Program-made: the position numbers and the translations under genes
Shown here: in pieces, positions 10,211 to 22,400 of the stretch
Position numbering within the stretch: position 1 is the first letter of the stretch
Layout of the letters: the number at the start of each line of letters is the position of its first letter
The notes under the pieces: generated by a model
Seen by the model: the letters and a program-made list of their open reading frames with translations, nothing else
Told to the model about the DNA's origin: nothing
Database searches by the model: none
Origin: Oxytricha trifallax
Lineage: Eukaryota; Ciliophora; Spirotrichea; Sporadotrichida; Oxytrichidae
Direction: 5' to 3'
NCBI GenBank assembly: GCA_000711775.1
Contig: ARYC01016921.1
Location: 1-64,000 of the forward strand
DNA: 64,000 bases

Positions 10211-12263
10211 TCATCTCCTATTATTGCCATTCTTGTTTTTGTTGTTGAAGCCACCTTTCTAGAAAGTCTTGTTTTGATTCTTAAAACCTGACTTTTAATC
10301 CTTAAATCCTGCTTTCTAGTCTCTCTTTTTGTTGTTGAATTAATTTGGGCCACTGCTCTTAATGTATGTTTTTAAGTTTTTCTGGAATTGTTTGTTTTCC
10401 ATCTATGCGTCCATCTCAATTTCTTCTCAAAGTTTATATGAATAAGAACACTATATAGAAAAAATGCATTAGATTAATGTCAGTTTATAGTGTAAAAATT
10501 AACATAAATTATAACTCTTCTCTGTCCTTTCTAGATCTGCTTCCCAGAATATTCTCAATGTCTCTCAAATCATCGAATTAATCAAGTCTCTCTTGGAAGT
10601 GCTGCTTCTCTTGTTACTTAATGTTTTTGAGTTCTTTCTTGGAGAAACTCATGCGCTTAAAGTGCTCTTGCTCTAGTGATTCCATCTGTTCCATCTCCTT
10701 GTGTAAAAAAATGGTAAGAAATGACGTATAATATAGACAAATGCCTTAAAAAGTAAGAGTTTTTTTTTTTAATACGAAACTTGGCGAATTTGGACTTTTT
10801 ATTGAGCATACCACCAAGATGGACTTCCTCAGGCTCATCATAGATTTCCTTTCGAATTTATTCCACATAGTCTGAATTTGCCATTTTGCGTTTGTGTGCT
10901 TCCTCGTCTCTCTTAGTCTTTCTGGTTTTCTTGTCATCAAAGAAAACTGGGTTCATCTTTGAAGCTTTGTAGATTTGCTTCTTTGATGGATATAAAATAA
11001 GTTATAATTTTTATGGGTCTTCTTCGTCTTCTCCATCGTCTGATCCTCAGGCTTTTGATTGTCTTCATCTTCGCTTTCCTCATCTTAATCCATATTTGTT
11101 AAGTCTCTGAGATTGTCAAGATTTGGTCTGTATTGCAGAGGATTTTCAGTGATCTACAAAGTAAAATATTTTGAACATCAAGATCTTTAAGTTATACCCC
11201 CCCTTAAACCCTTTCTCATAATAAAATATATAACTTAAATCTAATTGCTAACTTCTTCACCAGGCTCAATATTGCCTGAGGCATCAGCCAAAGCAGCTGT
11301 CCTGAGCATTTTATCAATTTGATATTGTAATTTCTAATCCAAAGGTCTAAGTTTTTCAAGCAAAATTTTTATGTGCAAAAGTCTATCCACTACTGGATGT
11401 GATTCTATGTCTTGGTTTCCTTCTAGTTTTAGCAGTAGGTAAAATGAAAGGAATTGGCAGTATGAGCTCAATAGGTTATAACATGATAAAATAACGAAAA
11501 AGAATCTCTATTAAATCACTGTATATTTCATCTCAAGGTAGGTCATACCGTGTTTAGTTTCGAGGCCACTATTCTTATCAAAAACTTTCTGCATCATAGG
11601 TTTGAGCTTATTGTTAAGGTTATCTACATTTTAGATAAATTCCCCAAGTATGCGGTTTAGTTCTGGGGAATCTTTCTCTATAATTTACTTCACAAGTTTG
11701 GGGTCTACTTCAATCACTCCGTTTTAGTTATTAATTAAAGACTCCTCTTCTTCATCTGAGTCTGATTCACTAGGGGGTGTTACTGGCTTTGCTTTTGGTT
11801 TTTATTGAGAAGTTTTGCCATTTTATACTGGAGTTGATACGGTTTTCCCATTTTCCTGAGGTTTTTTGCCATTAATTGGCTCTGTACTTCTCCCGTTTAA
11901 TTATTTCTTCTGCTCTGGTAGTGGCTTAAGCTGTGATTATTAATGTTCAATCAATTCCTTATACTTGATGATCATCTCATCGTCAGAGTCATCTGATAAA
12001 TCCTCCATATCATCATCATCAGACTCCTCTTCATCGTCTTCTCCTTCCACCTCGATATCATAATCCTCATCATCAAACTCACTGCTGCTCTCTTGCATTT
12101 CATCATCATTCTTAGCATTAACTAATTCGTTATCATCACTTTTGTAGTCATCTTCATCACTTTCAGACTCAAACAAGGATTTCTTCTAAGTTTTATCTAT
12201 CACTTACTCCTTTTTAGCAGGAATGACTTTTTTATTAGCAGACTTCTTGGAGTGTTTTGGCAT
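10211..12263 (-). CDS. Sas10/Utp3/C1D-family protein, neuroguidin/Lcp5-like
   Basis: With five IESs removed the reverse strand reads exactly 568 codons from ATG (12261-12263) to TGA (10211-10213). A basic start (MPKHSKKSANKK) is followed by a strongly acidic Asp/Glu/Ser region (about residues 30-110). Then comes the Sas10/C1D core: YLEMKYNLLSSYCQFLSFYLLL, HPVVDRLLHIK, LEKLRPLDQKLQYQIDKMLRTA. Next are NPLQYRPNLDNL and a C-terminal part KASKMNPVFFDDKKTRK with EIYDEPEEVHL, a coiled coil, and a basic GF-rich tail (DQKSGFKNQNK). The family acts in the small-subunit processome or as translation-associated nucleolar proteins. Neuroguidin/Lcp5 fits best because of the LRPLDQKL core, but the acidic N-terminus is also seen in Utp3. 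Confidence 0.85.
10422..10515. other. IES of Sas10-family gene, pointer TCTTCTC
   Basis: TCTTCTC is repeated at 10422 and 10516. Excision of 94 bp joins SRKDREE to IEMDAQMENKQFQ on the reverse strand. Confidence 0.93.
10698..10779. other. IES of Sas10-family gene, pointer CTTG
   Basis: CTTG is repeated at 10698 and 10780. Excision of 82 bp joins NKKSKFAK to EMEQMESLEQEHFK. It contains a run of ten or more T. Confidence 0.88.
10978..11018. other. IES of Sas10-family gene, pointer CTTCTT
   Basis: CTTCTT is repeated at 10978 and 11019. Excision of 41 bp joins MEKTKK to QIYKASKMNPVFF. Confidence 0.9.
11152..11238. other. IES of Sas10-family gene, pointer ATCTA
   Basis: ATCTA is repeated at 11152 and 11239. 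Excision of 87 bp removes a reverse-strand TGA and joins GEEVSNQ to ITENPLQYRPN. Confidence 0.9.
11477..11521. other. IES of Sas10-family gene, pointer TATA
   Basis: TATA is repeated at 11477 and 11522. Excision of 45 bp joins TYLEMKY to NLLSSYCQFLSF inside the Sas10 core. It is a multiple of three without TGA, so only the family alignment reveals it. Confidence 0.82.
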
Positions 12264-12366
12264 TTTTTAATATTTACTATTATTTTTTATATTTGTTATA
12301 TCAAATATTACTTATGGTATGCAACAATACATAGAATAAAATGCCTGATTTTTATATGAAAATATT

Positions 12367-12795
12367 GGGGGGGGGGTAGTTTCCCCTGCAGTATCTCCCC
12401 CCCTGCTGAAGTTTCCTGCCCCCAACATTAAATTTTATATTTTTTTGTAAATAAAAATACTAGAAACATATAAATTTCAAATTCCATTACCTATACTAAA
12501 CAACTTTTAATGATATTTATTTTTTAAGACATATTATTAATCTTTGTCTTAATATATATTAAAATTAATGTTGATCTAATTGTTTTTTTTTATAAATTTA
12601 ATTATTGAGATTTTCATTAAAGTTTGATTTTTTTTATCAAGTTAGAAATAATATTGGAAGCTTGATTATAAATAACTAAATTATAATTGATGATAAAGTT
12701 TTTAGAAATTATAGGGCAGGAAACTTTCGTAGGGTGCATGAAACTTCCATCCTTGGGTCAATATAAAATTTTGGGGCAGGAAACTTCCCCCACCC
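12367..12795. mobile_element. MITE family I, copy 3 (8-bp TSD), intergenic
   Basis: The right end GGCAGGAAACTTCCCCCACCC and left end G-run plus TAGTTTCCCCTGCAG are the inverted ends of this family. Flanks AAATATTG (12360-12367) and AAATATTC (12796-12803) differ at one base, like an aged 8-bp duplication. Internal partial copies of the same terminal motif (12404-12425 and 12716-12740) suggest rearrangement. It lies between the Sas10-family gene and kinase 1. Confidence 0.75.
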
Positions 12796-12900
12796 AAATA
12801 TTCATTTAAATAATTTACCTTGATTAGAATGATAAAACTTTATATATGTATATATTAACAATGAGAAATAAATACTATATTTATTTCACTTTTGAGTAAT

Positions 12901-15900
12901 TCATGAATGGAACCACTGGTGATTTAGTGCTTATTTAGCGTTTATACGTTTTTTGGGGTTGGATTCTAGGAATTAATATAGTAATTGCTTCATTTCACAA
13001 GTCCACTTTCCCTCTATATCTTCTAGTTATTTGGAGATTTTATCTTGGATTTAGGAGGGGTCTTTTTGTGCGTTGTATTTCAGCTTTTTCTAGCCTTATG
13101 TCATTATTGTAAAAATGGAAAAAAATATTATGATCATTGAGTGGGAGGGGATAAAAATTTTAGTAATAATTGTCAATTATTATAGCTAAATAATAGCATA
13201 AACATAACCACTCCTGCACTCCAGCAGTCTACGTTTTCGCTATAGTATTAACCTGAAGAAAGCTCTGGAGCTGAGTACTTTTCCTCGCCCGTTACTCCAA
13301 ACATAGTAGCTTCATAAACTAATTTCAATAAACGCTATAAAATCAGTAAAATTTTATGATAATTTTAGATTTCCTAGTTAGGCTAATGCTTGAATTGCAA
13401 TGAAGCATTAAAATCAATGATTTTAAGCTGGTTTAAATCCTCAGAAATGTATATATTGCCAGGTTTTACGTCTCTATGACAAATTTGATTCTCGTGTATA
13501 AAGTATAACCCCTCAAGTAGTTGCTTCATAATGTTTTTAATAGTAGGCTCCTCCAATTTTTACTAAGATTGTTAATCTGAATTCTTTATTTTCTTAAGCA
13601 AGCTGTGTAAGTTAGAGCCTTACCCCGCGTATTCCATAATGATAAACATCTATTCCTTCATTTAATTGTAAAATATATCGTAGACTTTCATAATATTTTA
13701 GTGGCCATCGCCTAGCCCATCTAGCAGATCAAATTCTTTTAGGGCTATTTGATATAATTCCTAGTCTGGTACTCTCATTATCTTCACAGCGAATGATTAT
13801 TAGGGGTCTGATATCAAATGGCAACGTTTCACTATCGATGAACAGCCCTATTAATTTAGAAAAATATCATAGATTTGTATTATATTTATAGTTTATGGAA
13901 TGATCAATGGGAATAAAGGGGTTCATATTTCATAAAAAATTTAATTAACTTATTTACTCTACACTCTTAAAAAGGTAATTTTCTACTAATTAGAGTTAAT
14001 ATCAAAGCTTAATTATAAATTAGAATTTTACTTAAAGATAAAGAATTATAAACTTACCTCTCCTAAGAATTCATCGATTTCGTATTATTACGATTTTATT
14101 TTTTGTTTAAATTTATTTTTAAATTTCAAAATATAAAAATTGGAAAGATCAAGTTTAAATATTCCCAAAGTTATCATATAAAAATTTGAGTATATTTCAT
14201 TCAATAGTCTTCAAATGCCAGGGATTATTGCTGTTAAATTTCAGTTTCTTTTAAATTCCCATTCATTCTAAAATATGGGGAATCGTTAAGTTTAACTTCC
14301 TCGTTATGTAAATCTGAATCTATATGGGCTGATTCGGACTCACTCATTGAATCACTCTTCATACTATTTTTTAGGTTAGGGAATTGGAAAATATCTATGG
14401 GGGGAAAATCTATAAGAAAATATTTTAAGAAATCTCTATTCATCTAACTGCTTATGTCAGATTTATCAAAATCTAGATTCATTGTTTTTTCTGAGTATTT
14501 AGTTACTTTGCTATCTGATAGGGTCTGACTAAGGGACTTATGTGGTCCATTTTGGCTAAAACTATCGGAGATTAAAATTAAATGATAATTGTATTACAAA
14601 TCTTAGTGATTCATTTCATTTTTTCTAATTTTATAAGTCCTCTCTTTAAATTCTTATTGATGTCGTCATTTATTTCCTTAACAATCTAATTTGACAATTC
14701 TTACTCTATCTCGGAGTCTCTCTTGCACTTGGCCTCCTCAGAGGAAAGCTGTTCTATTTATATTGAAAATTTGTGATTATTTTAAGTTTTTACAGGTCGC
14801 ACTTCAATATTTTGCTTTTTAAAATCATCGAAATCTTTAAATTTTAATTAAGAAGAGGCTTGAGATTCAAACTCGTCAATCTTTTCTTATAATAAATTTT
14901 AAGTTATTTATTATAAACTTAATAAAGAATAGATTTCTCGAGGAGCATTAGAGTCACTCTATTTTCTACTATATTTTTGACTAACATTTAAAGAGTTTTA
15001 AAATAAGAATGATTTTGGAGTGTAAAAATTCCCAATAAATGTCTAAGAAATAAAAAAGGTTAAATTAATAAGCCCTTTATAATTTTCCAAAGTCCAAATC
15101 AGGTTTGTCTAACAACTCTTATTTTTAAGCAGGGTTAATACTTAAGGTGTTGTTATTCAATCTACTATTCCTTTTTTTGTAAAATAGGGAAGTAGGAGCA
15201 GGTGTAAGAGTTACCTAAACATCATTATTTTCGAAATTCTTCATATCTTCTTCGTCTGAGCAAAGACTGTCGTCGTCAACCCTGAGGTTTGAGTCTTATA
15301 AATAGAAAAAAAATCAAAATAAATCAATTTTTAATTTTATCATTAGAAAAAGGGCAACAAGGGGTTTGAGGAGTTTTCAAATTATATAATAATTATTTGT
15401 CTCTTTATCTTACAATCAAGGAGTTCTAGGTTTGTAGCTGAGTTTGCCAATCGAAATTTTTCATTGACTAACATCCTGTATTATAATAATCTTTTTTTCT
15501 GCTGTTATCCTGAGAAAACGGAGACTCAAAGTTCTAACTGCTCTGTCTAGAAATTTTTACAAAATGTAAATTACAGTCAATAATTTTTATAAGAAATGTT
15601 ACTTGTTCCAACCGAGACCCCCTCCCACCCCAACAACATCCCTATTCACATGAAAATTTTGATTATCGATATTTAAAGCATTTTTCTTCATGACATCTTG
15701 ATTTCATATGTATTTTTTAAACATAAAAAATATCATTATTTAAAAATATTTTTTCAACAAATCAAATGCTACTCTTTATTAAATTTCTTATTTAACAATT
15801 TTCACTATGTCCACCGACTATTTCATTGAGGTGCTCCCATAGAAAATTCATTAAAAAATGATTTCTATTTGACTCTATAATAATATAATAAAATTTATGA

Positions 15901-18340
15901 GCCAACAAACTCATACAACTTTATTTTAATAGAGTTGTAATCACTTTATTAATCTGTATTCGAAATATGATTAATTTTTATAATAAATTTTTCCAATTTT
16001 CTATAATTATTACTATTAATATTTTTATAAAAACGGAGAGTTATGGGAAAAAATTCATATGAAAAAATATTAAAATAAAACCTATTTTAAACATTTATTA
16101 TTATTTTTAACTTAACTATCTTTAAATAAATCAAGAAGTTATAAATATTTAAATCAGTCCCTTTACATACTAATTAATAATAAATGTTTAAAATAGGTTT
16201 TATTTTAATATTTTTTCATATGAATTTTTTCCCATAACTCTCCGTTTTTATAAAAATATTAATAGTAATAATTATAGAAAATTGGAAAATTTATTATAAA
16301 AATTAATCATATTTCGAATACAGATTAATAAAGTGATTACAACTCTATTAAAATAAAGTTGTATGAGTTTGTTGGCTCATAAATTTTATTATATTATTAT
16401 AGAGTCAAATAGAAATCATTTTTTAATGAATTTTCTATGGGAGCACCTCAATGAAATAGTCGGTGGACATAGTGAAAATTGTTAAATAAGAAATTTAATA
16501 AAGAGTAGATTTGATTTGTTGAAAAAATATTTTTAAATAATGATATTTTTTATGTTTAAAAAATACATATGAAATCAAGATGTCATGAAGAAAAATGCTT
16601 TAAATATCGATAATCAAAATTTTCATGTGAATAGGGATGTTGTTGGGGTGGGAGGGGGTCTCTGTTGTAACAGTTACTCTTGATGGAGAAGGACTTTTGC
16701 GAAAGTAGAGTAGATGTGTTATATTTACAAAGTGGAACATTCGAATGGTTTTGGTCTTCTGTCTTTTAAGTTGTTGAATTTTCTGTGCCAAAAAGTCTTA
16801 AATTATTCTTTATTCCTGGTTCTTCATCATTTGTAGTAGCGCTGTTTATATTTTACTGATTTTAGCATCCAAATTTAATTATAAATTTTCAACATGTTCA
16901 TTCTTTATAAAATTTAGATGAATTCTATTTTAGAAATTTGGGTAAACCATTCATACTTGGTCTGCTAATAACTTTAAAACACTTAATATGTCCAAAATTA
17001 TATATTACAATCATACTTTATATATTTATATTAATTTAAACCAAAGACTCTATATTAAATAAATTTAATCATCAAATTCAAATAATAGATTAAAATTTTA
17101 AATAATATAGATTATCAAGGCAAAATAAGATGGCTTGATCTATTTATAAATTTATTTATAAACCATATTTTAATCGATAGCAATGAAAACATATATATTA
17201 TATTTTCACCATGGAAATAAAATAAAAATTCCAATAAAAAAACAGGGTTTGCCCTCCATTTAAAAATAATTATTTAATAACCATAATATTATTTTAATAA
17301 GGATTTTCAATTTTTTATTATAAAATATCATATTTTGAACATTTAATATAAAATTAAAGATTGGAGTAACTTAAATAAGATCTATACTTACATTTGCATT
17401 TGTTCTAAAACCCCGTTAGTCAATTAAGAATGAAGATTGGGGATTAAGAATAATGAAATTAAGAATTAATTATAATTGACTGAAATTAAATATAATTAAG
17501 ATAAAAACAAATTTAAGCACCCTGATTGGTTTATTTTATAGAACAATTAATAGAGCCAAGGGCTTTAATAATTAGCCAAAACTTTAATAATTTACGCCAA
17601 TTATAATTAATTTTTAATTTCATTATTCTTAATCCCCAATCTTCATTCTTAATTGAAACGGGGTTTTAGAACCGGAGTCTATTTGATGAAATAGTAGCTT
17701 ATCTTCCTAAATTTTGATTTGAAATTATTGGAGTTAGAAGGCTGTTTGATTTGTTGCTCGCACTACCACCTATGGAAGCAAGACATTTACGCTGGTAGAA
17801 ATTCTGGAGATCATTTTATTCAAAATTAAAGATCAATTTAACAAAATAAAAAATTAAAAGTAGAAAGTAACAAACTTATGTCTGAGTATGAAGTTAAATA
17901 CATAAATAAAAAGCAATATTCAAAGTCGCTCGACTAAAATTTACTTTTAGCGGACTTTACCAAATTAAGTGCTGTTGAATCTGGGAAGTTAATATCTTCA
18001 TTTTTGTTAAGTTAAATTTGCTTAGTCTGTTATTTTAAATCTCTTTGATTAGGTGAACAGCAGTTAGAGTCCGTCTCCTCAATACTTGGAAGGTCTTAAC
18101 CTATATTAATTTATAAATTTTCTTATAAGTTAGTTCTTTATTAATGTCATAAATTCTTAAAATTTAAACACAAAAACCTTTAGACCCATTACCATTGTAT
18201 TATTCCTGACTTTTTAAAGAATTAAGCGAATTTTTGCTTAATTTTAAAGTAATCTGTTATTATTGTGCTTATGTTTCCTCTTCATCGTTTAACGAGGTCT
18301 CAATTTATTAAGCCACTTAGTCTTATTTTTCTATGTCTTA
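12901..18340 (-). CDS. Protein kinase 1 (CAMK-like fold) with long N-terminal region, IES-rich; 5' end approximate
   Basis: The kinase domain is fully readable on the reverse strand from about 14090 to 12901: glycine loop LGEGCSSIVK, FAVKIMR (subdomain II Lys), HRDVKPGN catalytic loop, IIDFN in place of DFG, SAPEL, VDCWSAGVVM and NPKKRINAKQAL, stop TGA at 12901-12903. One intron (13848-14057) follows LGE. Upstream, Ser/Asn-rich coding segments continue to about 18340 (NGNLKETEI at 14240, EVRPVKT...FSIQIEQL at 14760-14810, ETDSN-CSPNQR at 18060). These are matched piecewise by kinase 2. The long region is cut by several IESs and elements, not all resolved. Gly to Asn in DFG leaves the Mg-binding Asp, so activity is possible. 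CAMK-like is a judgement from motif spacing. Confidence 0.78.
13105..13193. other. IES of kinase 1, pointer TA, absent from kinase 2
   Basis: TA is repeated at 13105 and 13194. Excision of 89 bp removes a reverse-strand TGA and gives VVMFMLMTQGQ. The paralogue reads VVMFLLMTKGE without interruption. Confidence 0.82.
13315..13365. other. IES of kinase 1, pointer TA, position shared with kinase 2
   Basis: TA at 13315 and 13366. Removing 51 bp (in frame, stop-free) gives PNQEIYEATMFGVTGEE. Kinase 2 has an IES at the same codon (19807-19855), which supports this one although frame alone does not. Confidence 0.75.
14083..14204. other. IES of kinase 1, pointer TA, absent from kinase 2
   Basis: TA at 14083 and 14205. 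Excision of 122 bp removes a TGA and gives SLAFEDYEIDEFLGE. Kinase 2 reads ALAFEDQYEICEYLGE without interruption. Confidence 0.82.
15549..15591. other. Putative IES of kinase 1, pointer AGAAAT
   Basis: AGAAAT is repeated at 15549 and 15592. Excision of 43 bp on the reverse strand joins the flank of the 1.07-kb IES to ISRQSSQNFESPFSQD. Confidence 0.65.
15598..16672. mobile_element. 1.07-kb IES that is almost entirely one inverted repeat, pointer GTTACT
   Basis: Arms of about 500 bp (15604-16104 and 16177-16672) are near-perfect reverse complements around a spacer of roughly 70 bp. Outer ends read TGTTCCAACCGAGACCCCC and its complement with two mismatches. GTTACT at 15598 and 16673 is the candidate pointer. 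Only six bases separate it from the preceding IES, so the two excisions would be adjacent. There is no coding capacity. It could be a composite foldback element or a MITE domesticated as an IES. The pointer assignment is less sure than the palindrome, because the frame just upstream (about 16690-16740) needs a short intron or IES as well. Confidence 0.8.
17402..17673. mobile_element. MITE family III, copy 1, ends GTTCTAAAACCCC
   Basis: Inverted ends GTTCTAAAACCCCGTT and complement, followed inward by an imperfect inverted repeat (CAATTAAGAATGAAGATTGG). The core shares CCCTGATTGG, AGCCAAAAC and TTACGCCAATT-like stretches with the copy at 20641-20899. It lies in noncoding DNA within the kinase 1 locus. 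The CTAAAACCCC ends resemble, but are not, hypotrich telomere repeats. Confidence 0.78.
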
Positions 18341-19474
18341 TATATTTTACAAAGAGATTATAAAATTTTATGCTAAATTCCATAAAAATCTCATTTATAT
18401 CTGTAAATTTATCCAATTTTTATTTGAAAAATAAAAGAGCGAATATAAAAATCTTTTATTAGTAAAACTAGAAATATAATTTTTAATTTTGATTTAAGAG
18501 ATAACTTATAAGTATAGTTTATCAGAGTCGATAATTTCCATATTTCGTAATTAAGTACTTCGAAATGAATATCTATTATTAATGTAAATCACTATTTACA
18601 TTTAATTAGTTTAATTCAGTAATGCCGTATATTGTTGGTATAATTTATAAATATAAAAATATACTAACTCATAATTAATATATGTGTAGTATGAATTTGA
18701 AATTATATTTTTACAATAGTAAATATTATATAATATGCAAATGAAAAACTTACTGACAAGCGAATAAGAATATATGATTTTTAATTAAAAACATTATTAA
18801 CTTCAGTTTACTTTTTTAACTATTAAAATTTAAAATATAGAATATTAAAAAAATAAAAATGAGTTTAAAATTTGAAATTAAATTTTAAATAAATTAAAAA
18901 AAACTCAAATGTTTGTTGGCGCTTATTTCTAAATTAATATATAATGTGAATTCCCTTTCTTGAAATGCTCCTTAAAACTTTAATAAATTTGAGAAATAGA
19001 AACAAAATTTAATTTTTTTTGAATACTCTCTAATTTTTACCTAAAAGAATGATCATTATTTAGAAAATCAATCATTTTTTGTTTTTATTAAGTTAATGTT
19101 TTCACATATAAATATAAAACAAGAAGAAGTAGAGATGAATTTTAAGCTATATTAATCAACAATTTCCAATAACTTTATTAATAAATAAATTTAAAGTACT
19201 TAAATCTAAACCAATTCCAATAAACTTCATGATAATTATAGTTTCAGTTGATTGCTTAATTTCTTTCATTTTTCCTTATATGTAAAGATGTTAGAAAAAG
19301 TATAATAGTATAATTTCCTTAAAATATAAAAAATAATTAATATATCAAAGTTATTGTCTTTTATCCTCTGACTGTGTCATAAATTATTTTAATTTATAAT
19401 TGTAGTCAAGCAGAGAAATTTATTCATATCATCCTATTATAAATAAGTCACAAATTTTAGTAATTATATTAAGC
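18341..19474. other. AT-rich spacer between the two kinase loci
   Basis: About 1.1 kb of very AT-rich sequence. I see no coding segment or repeat in it. Some of it may be the 5' untranslated part of kinase 1. Confidence 0.55.
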
Positions 19475-22400
19475 TCATGATCTGAACCATTAATGGCTCA
19501 GAGCTTAAGCAGCGTTTATGCGCTATTTGGGGTCCACCTCTAAGAATTTCCTGAGCAATTATTTCATTTCAATTGACCACTCTCCATACCTTTCCAGCTT
19601 CGCAATTTTATTATCAATTTATTCTTGGATTTCTTCTGGGTCATCGTAGGGGAAGAATTTTACCTTTTTCTCGCCTTTTGTCATCAGCAAAAACATTACC
19701 ACTCCTGCGCTCCAGCAATCTACGTTTTCACTATAGTATTAACCTGAAGATAGCTCTGGGCATGAAAATTGCTCCTCACCAGTCACCCCGAATAAAGTTG
19801 GCTCGTAAACATAAAAATATTGTTATATTTTCTATCGTTTTGATATCCAAAGTTTATTTCTCTGACTTTGGCTCATGTTTAAATCTCAAAGCCGCATTAA
19901 AATCTATAATTTTAAGAGTCTCTAAATCCTCTGTGACATAAATATTGCCAGGTTTTACATCTCTGTGACATATCTAATTCTCATGTATAAAGTTAATGCC
20001 CTCTAACAGCTTCTTTATAATGTGTTTGATGGTTTTCTCATCGTTTTTGTGCTTCAAGCTACTCTAAGCTGCTTGATCATCTCCATCTTTTTAGGAAGCC
20101 ATGTTTTTTATTAAATGAGTTAAATCAAAACCTTTGCCAGCATATTCAAGCACGATGTACATTTATTCCCTATTAGTGTTGTAGAAAATATCTTCAACTT
20201 TCATGATGTTTGGATGGCCTTGCCCTAAACCATCAAGCAGCTCGAATTCTCTCATGGCGATTTGGTATAGTTCTTGGTCTGGCACTCTCATGATTTTTAC
20301 AGCGTATTTTGTGTGTGGAGGATGAATTAATTTGCATATCTTAACTACAGATGAGCAGCCCTAAAAATGAATGTTAACACCATCGAATTACAACAAAAGT
20401 TAAAATTTAAAATGCTAGAATTATGTCAATACTTACTTCACCTAAGTATTCGCAGATTTCATACTGATCTTCGAAGGCTAAAGCCTCGGGCATATTGTCA
20501 AGAGGTTTATGGTCTTCCACTATTTGCCTTAGTTTATTTTTAGAGTCATTTGAACAAGAGGAATCACTCTCTTTTCTCAAGTCTGTAATATGATTCACTA
20601 ATTAAATACCCTCAAATTTATAAATAATTTAAGTAAAATCCTTAGATTAATTAAAACACGAAAATTGAGGCTAAGAACAATTAGATTAAGAAATAATTAT
20701 AATTGGCTGAAATTAATTATAATTAGTCTAAAATATAATTTACAAACCCTGATTGGATTATTATATAGGGACAATAAATCTAGTCATTAGTTTTAATAAT
20801 TAGCCAAAACATTAGGATTGTACGCCAATTGTAATTAATTCTAAATATTATTGTTCTTAACTCCAATCCTCGCTTCTTAATTGATCTATGGGGTTTTAGC
20901 ATTTTGTTACTGGTTATAAAAAAATGTTGCAATTAAGTTTCTGAGAAATATATTGCTTACTAATAAAACAATTTTAAGCAATTAAATATTAAATATATTT
21001 TAAGAAGGTAATATTGGCTAAGATAATTAATAAAACTATACCAAAAATTTACATCATGATAACTTTTTAAATTATAAGAATTCTTAAATGCACTTCCTCT
21101 TCTAGATATGTTGTTGTTTGAAAGAGTATCATCTAACTTAACTTAAAATGTAAATTTAACATCCACTATCCATTCATATATATTATTAAGTTTTTACTTT
21201 TATAATCTTAACCTCAAATTCAGTTCTTAATAGTATATTGCATTAGTTATCATCAAAGTCCTCATCCTGTTAAAATCCCTGATCATCATCGTCTTTCTCT
21301 TTTTCCGAAGGTTACACAAGTTCCTCGATTTAAATGCATATTTTGGCTTTTGTTCCAGTTCGCACTTCTGTTTGCATTCTTTTTATTCCATTGTCTACTT
21401 CATTATCTGTGAGCAAATTTGACTTTTTCTATGTTGATGTGCTCATTTGAAGTATAATTATATGCTTACGAACATTTTTATCTTTGAAAAGGGAAGGGAT
21501 TTTGGGGTGTAAAAATTAGAAATATGGAAGTAAATGTATATTTTTTATCCTAATTTGAGTGAGCTGATGTTAAAGGAAGGGATTTCCTTGATGTCCATCT
21601 CTGTTAGGGGTGACGATTGTGCTATGATGCACATCAACTTTCATTCTCTCGGCAAGCAAATTATTTGTATCTAACAGCAAACCTTTTTAATTACCAATAA
21701 AATTATTAATAAAAACAGATAAATTGAAAATATTAAGAATCTTGGCATTTTTCAAGATTTCCAGCTAATTGCAAATTTCTATAAGATCCATATCTCTTCT
21801 GGTTTATATTATTGCTGTATTTATAATTGATTTTAATAAGTTAACATGAAATGATTAAAATAATAGTTTCTTACATTTTAAAACTTGTAAAGTAGAGCAT
21901 AATTCTGATAGGAATAAATTTTTAAGAAAAAATTTAATTTAAATTTATATAATTATAGACAGAGAACGCAAAAATCATGCAGCTTTAACGATTATAAATG
22001 ATACCTACACTCTTAAAAAATTATTTTGTAAGTAAATTCTTTATAAATTATTTAAATAAAAGCTAGTTCTTCATTATTATCACTGTTATGATTCCCTTTT
22101 ATTAATATTGTATCGTTGTCTAACAAAAATTGATAAATTTTTGTTATAAAATAAAAAAGATTTTATTGTCCTCATTGAATAATGGTACGTTAAGTGGCAA
22201 GTCATTTTTAAAGTCTCTTTCCAAGTCTCTTTAATTTTTAATATCCTCCTCATCGATTTCTGATGAAAACTGGTCGTTTTCTAAATTGCGGTTAGGGGCT
22301 TGGGAATCAGGGGATCCTAAAGCCTAGAACTATTTATTTGCATTATGAGACTTTAAAATTATAATGAAATTTTTGTTGAACTTATAATTAGAAGTCATTC

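Noticed and set aside
20596-20598. Start of kinase 2 at MNHITDLRK
   Set aside because: The codon there is GTG, the frame is open further upstream, and paralogous N-terminal segments exist beyond it.
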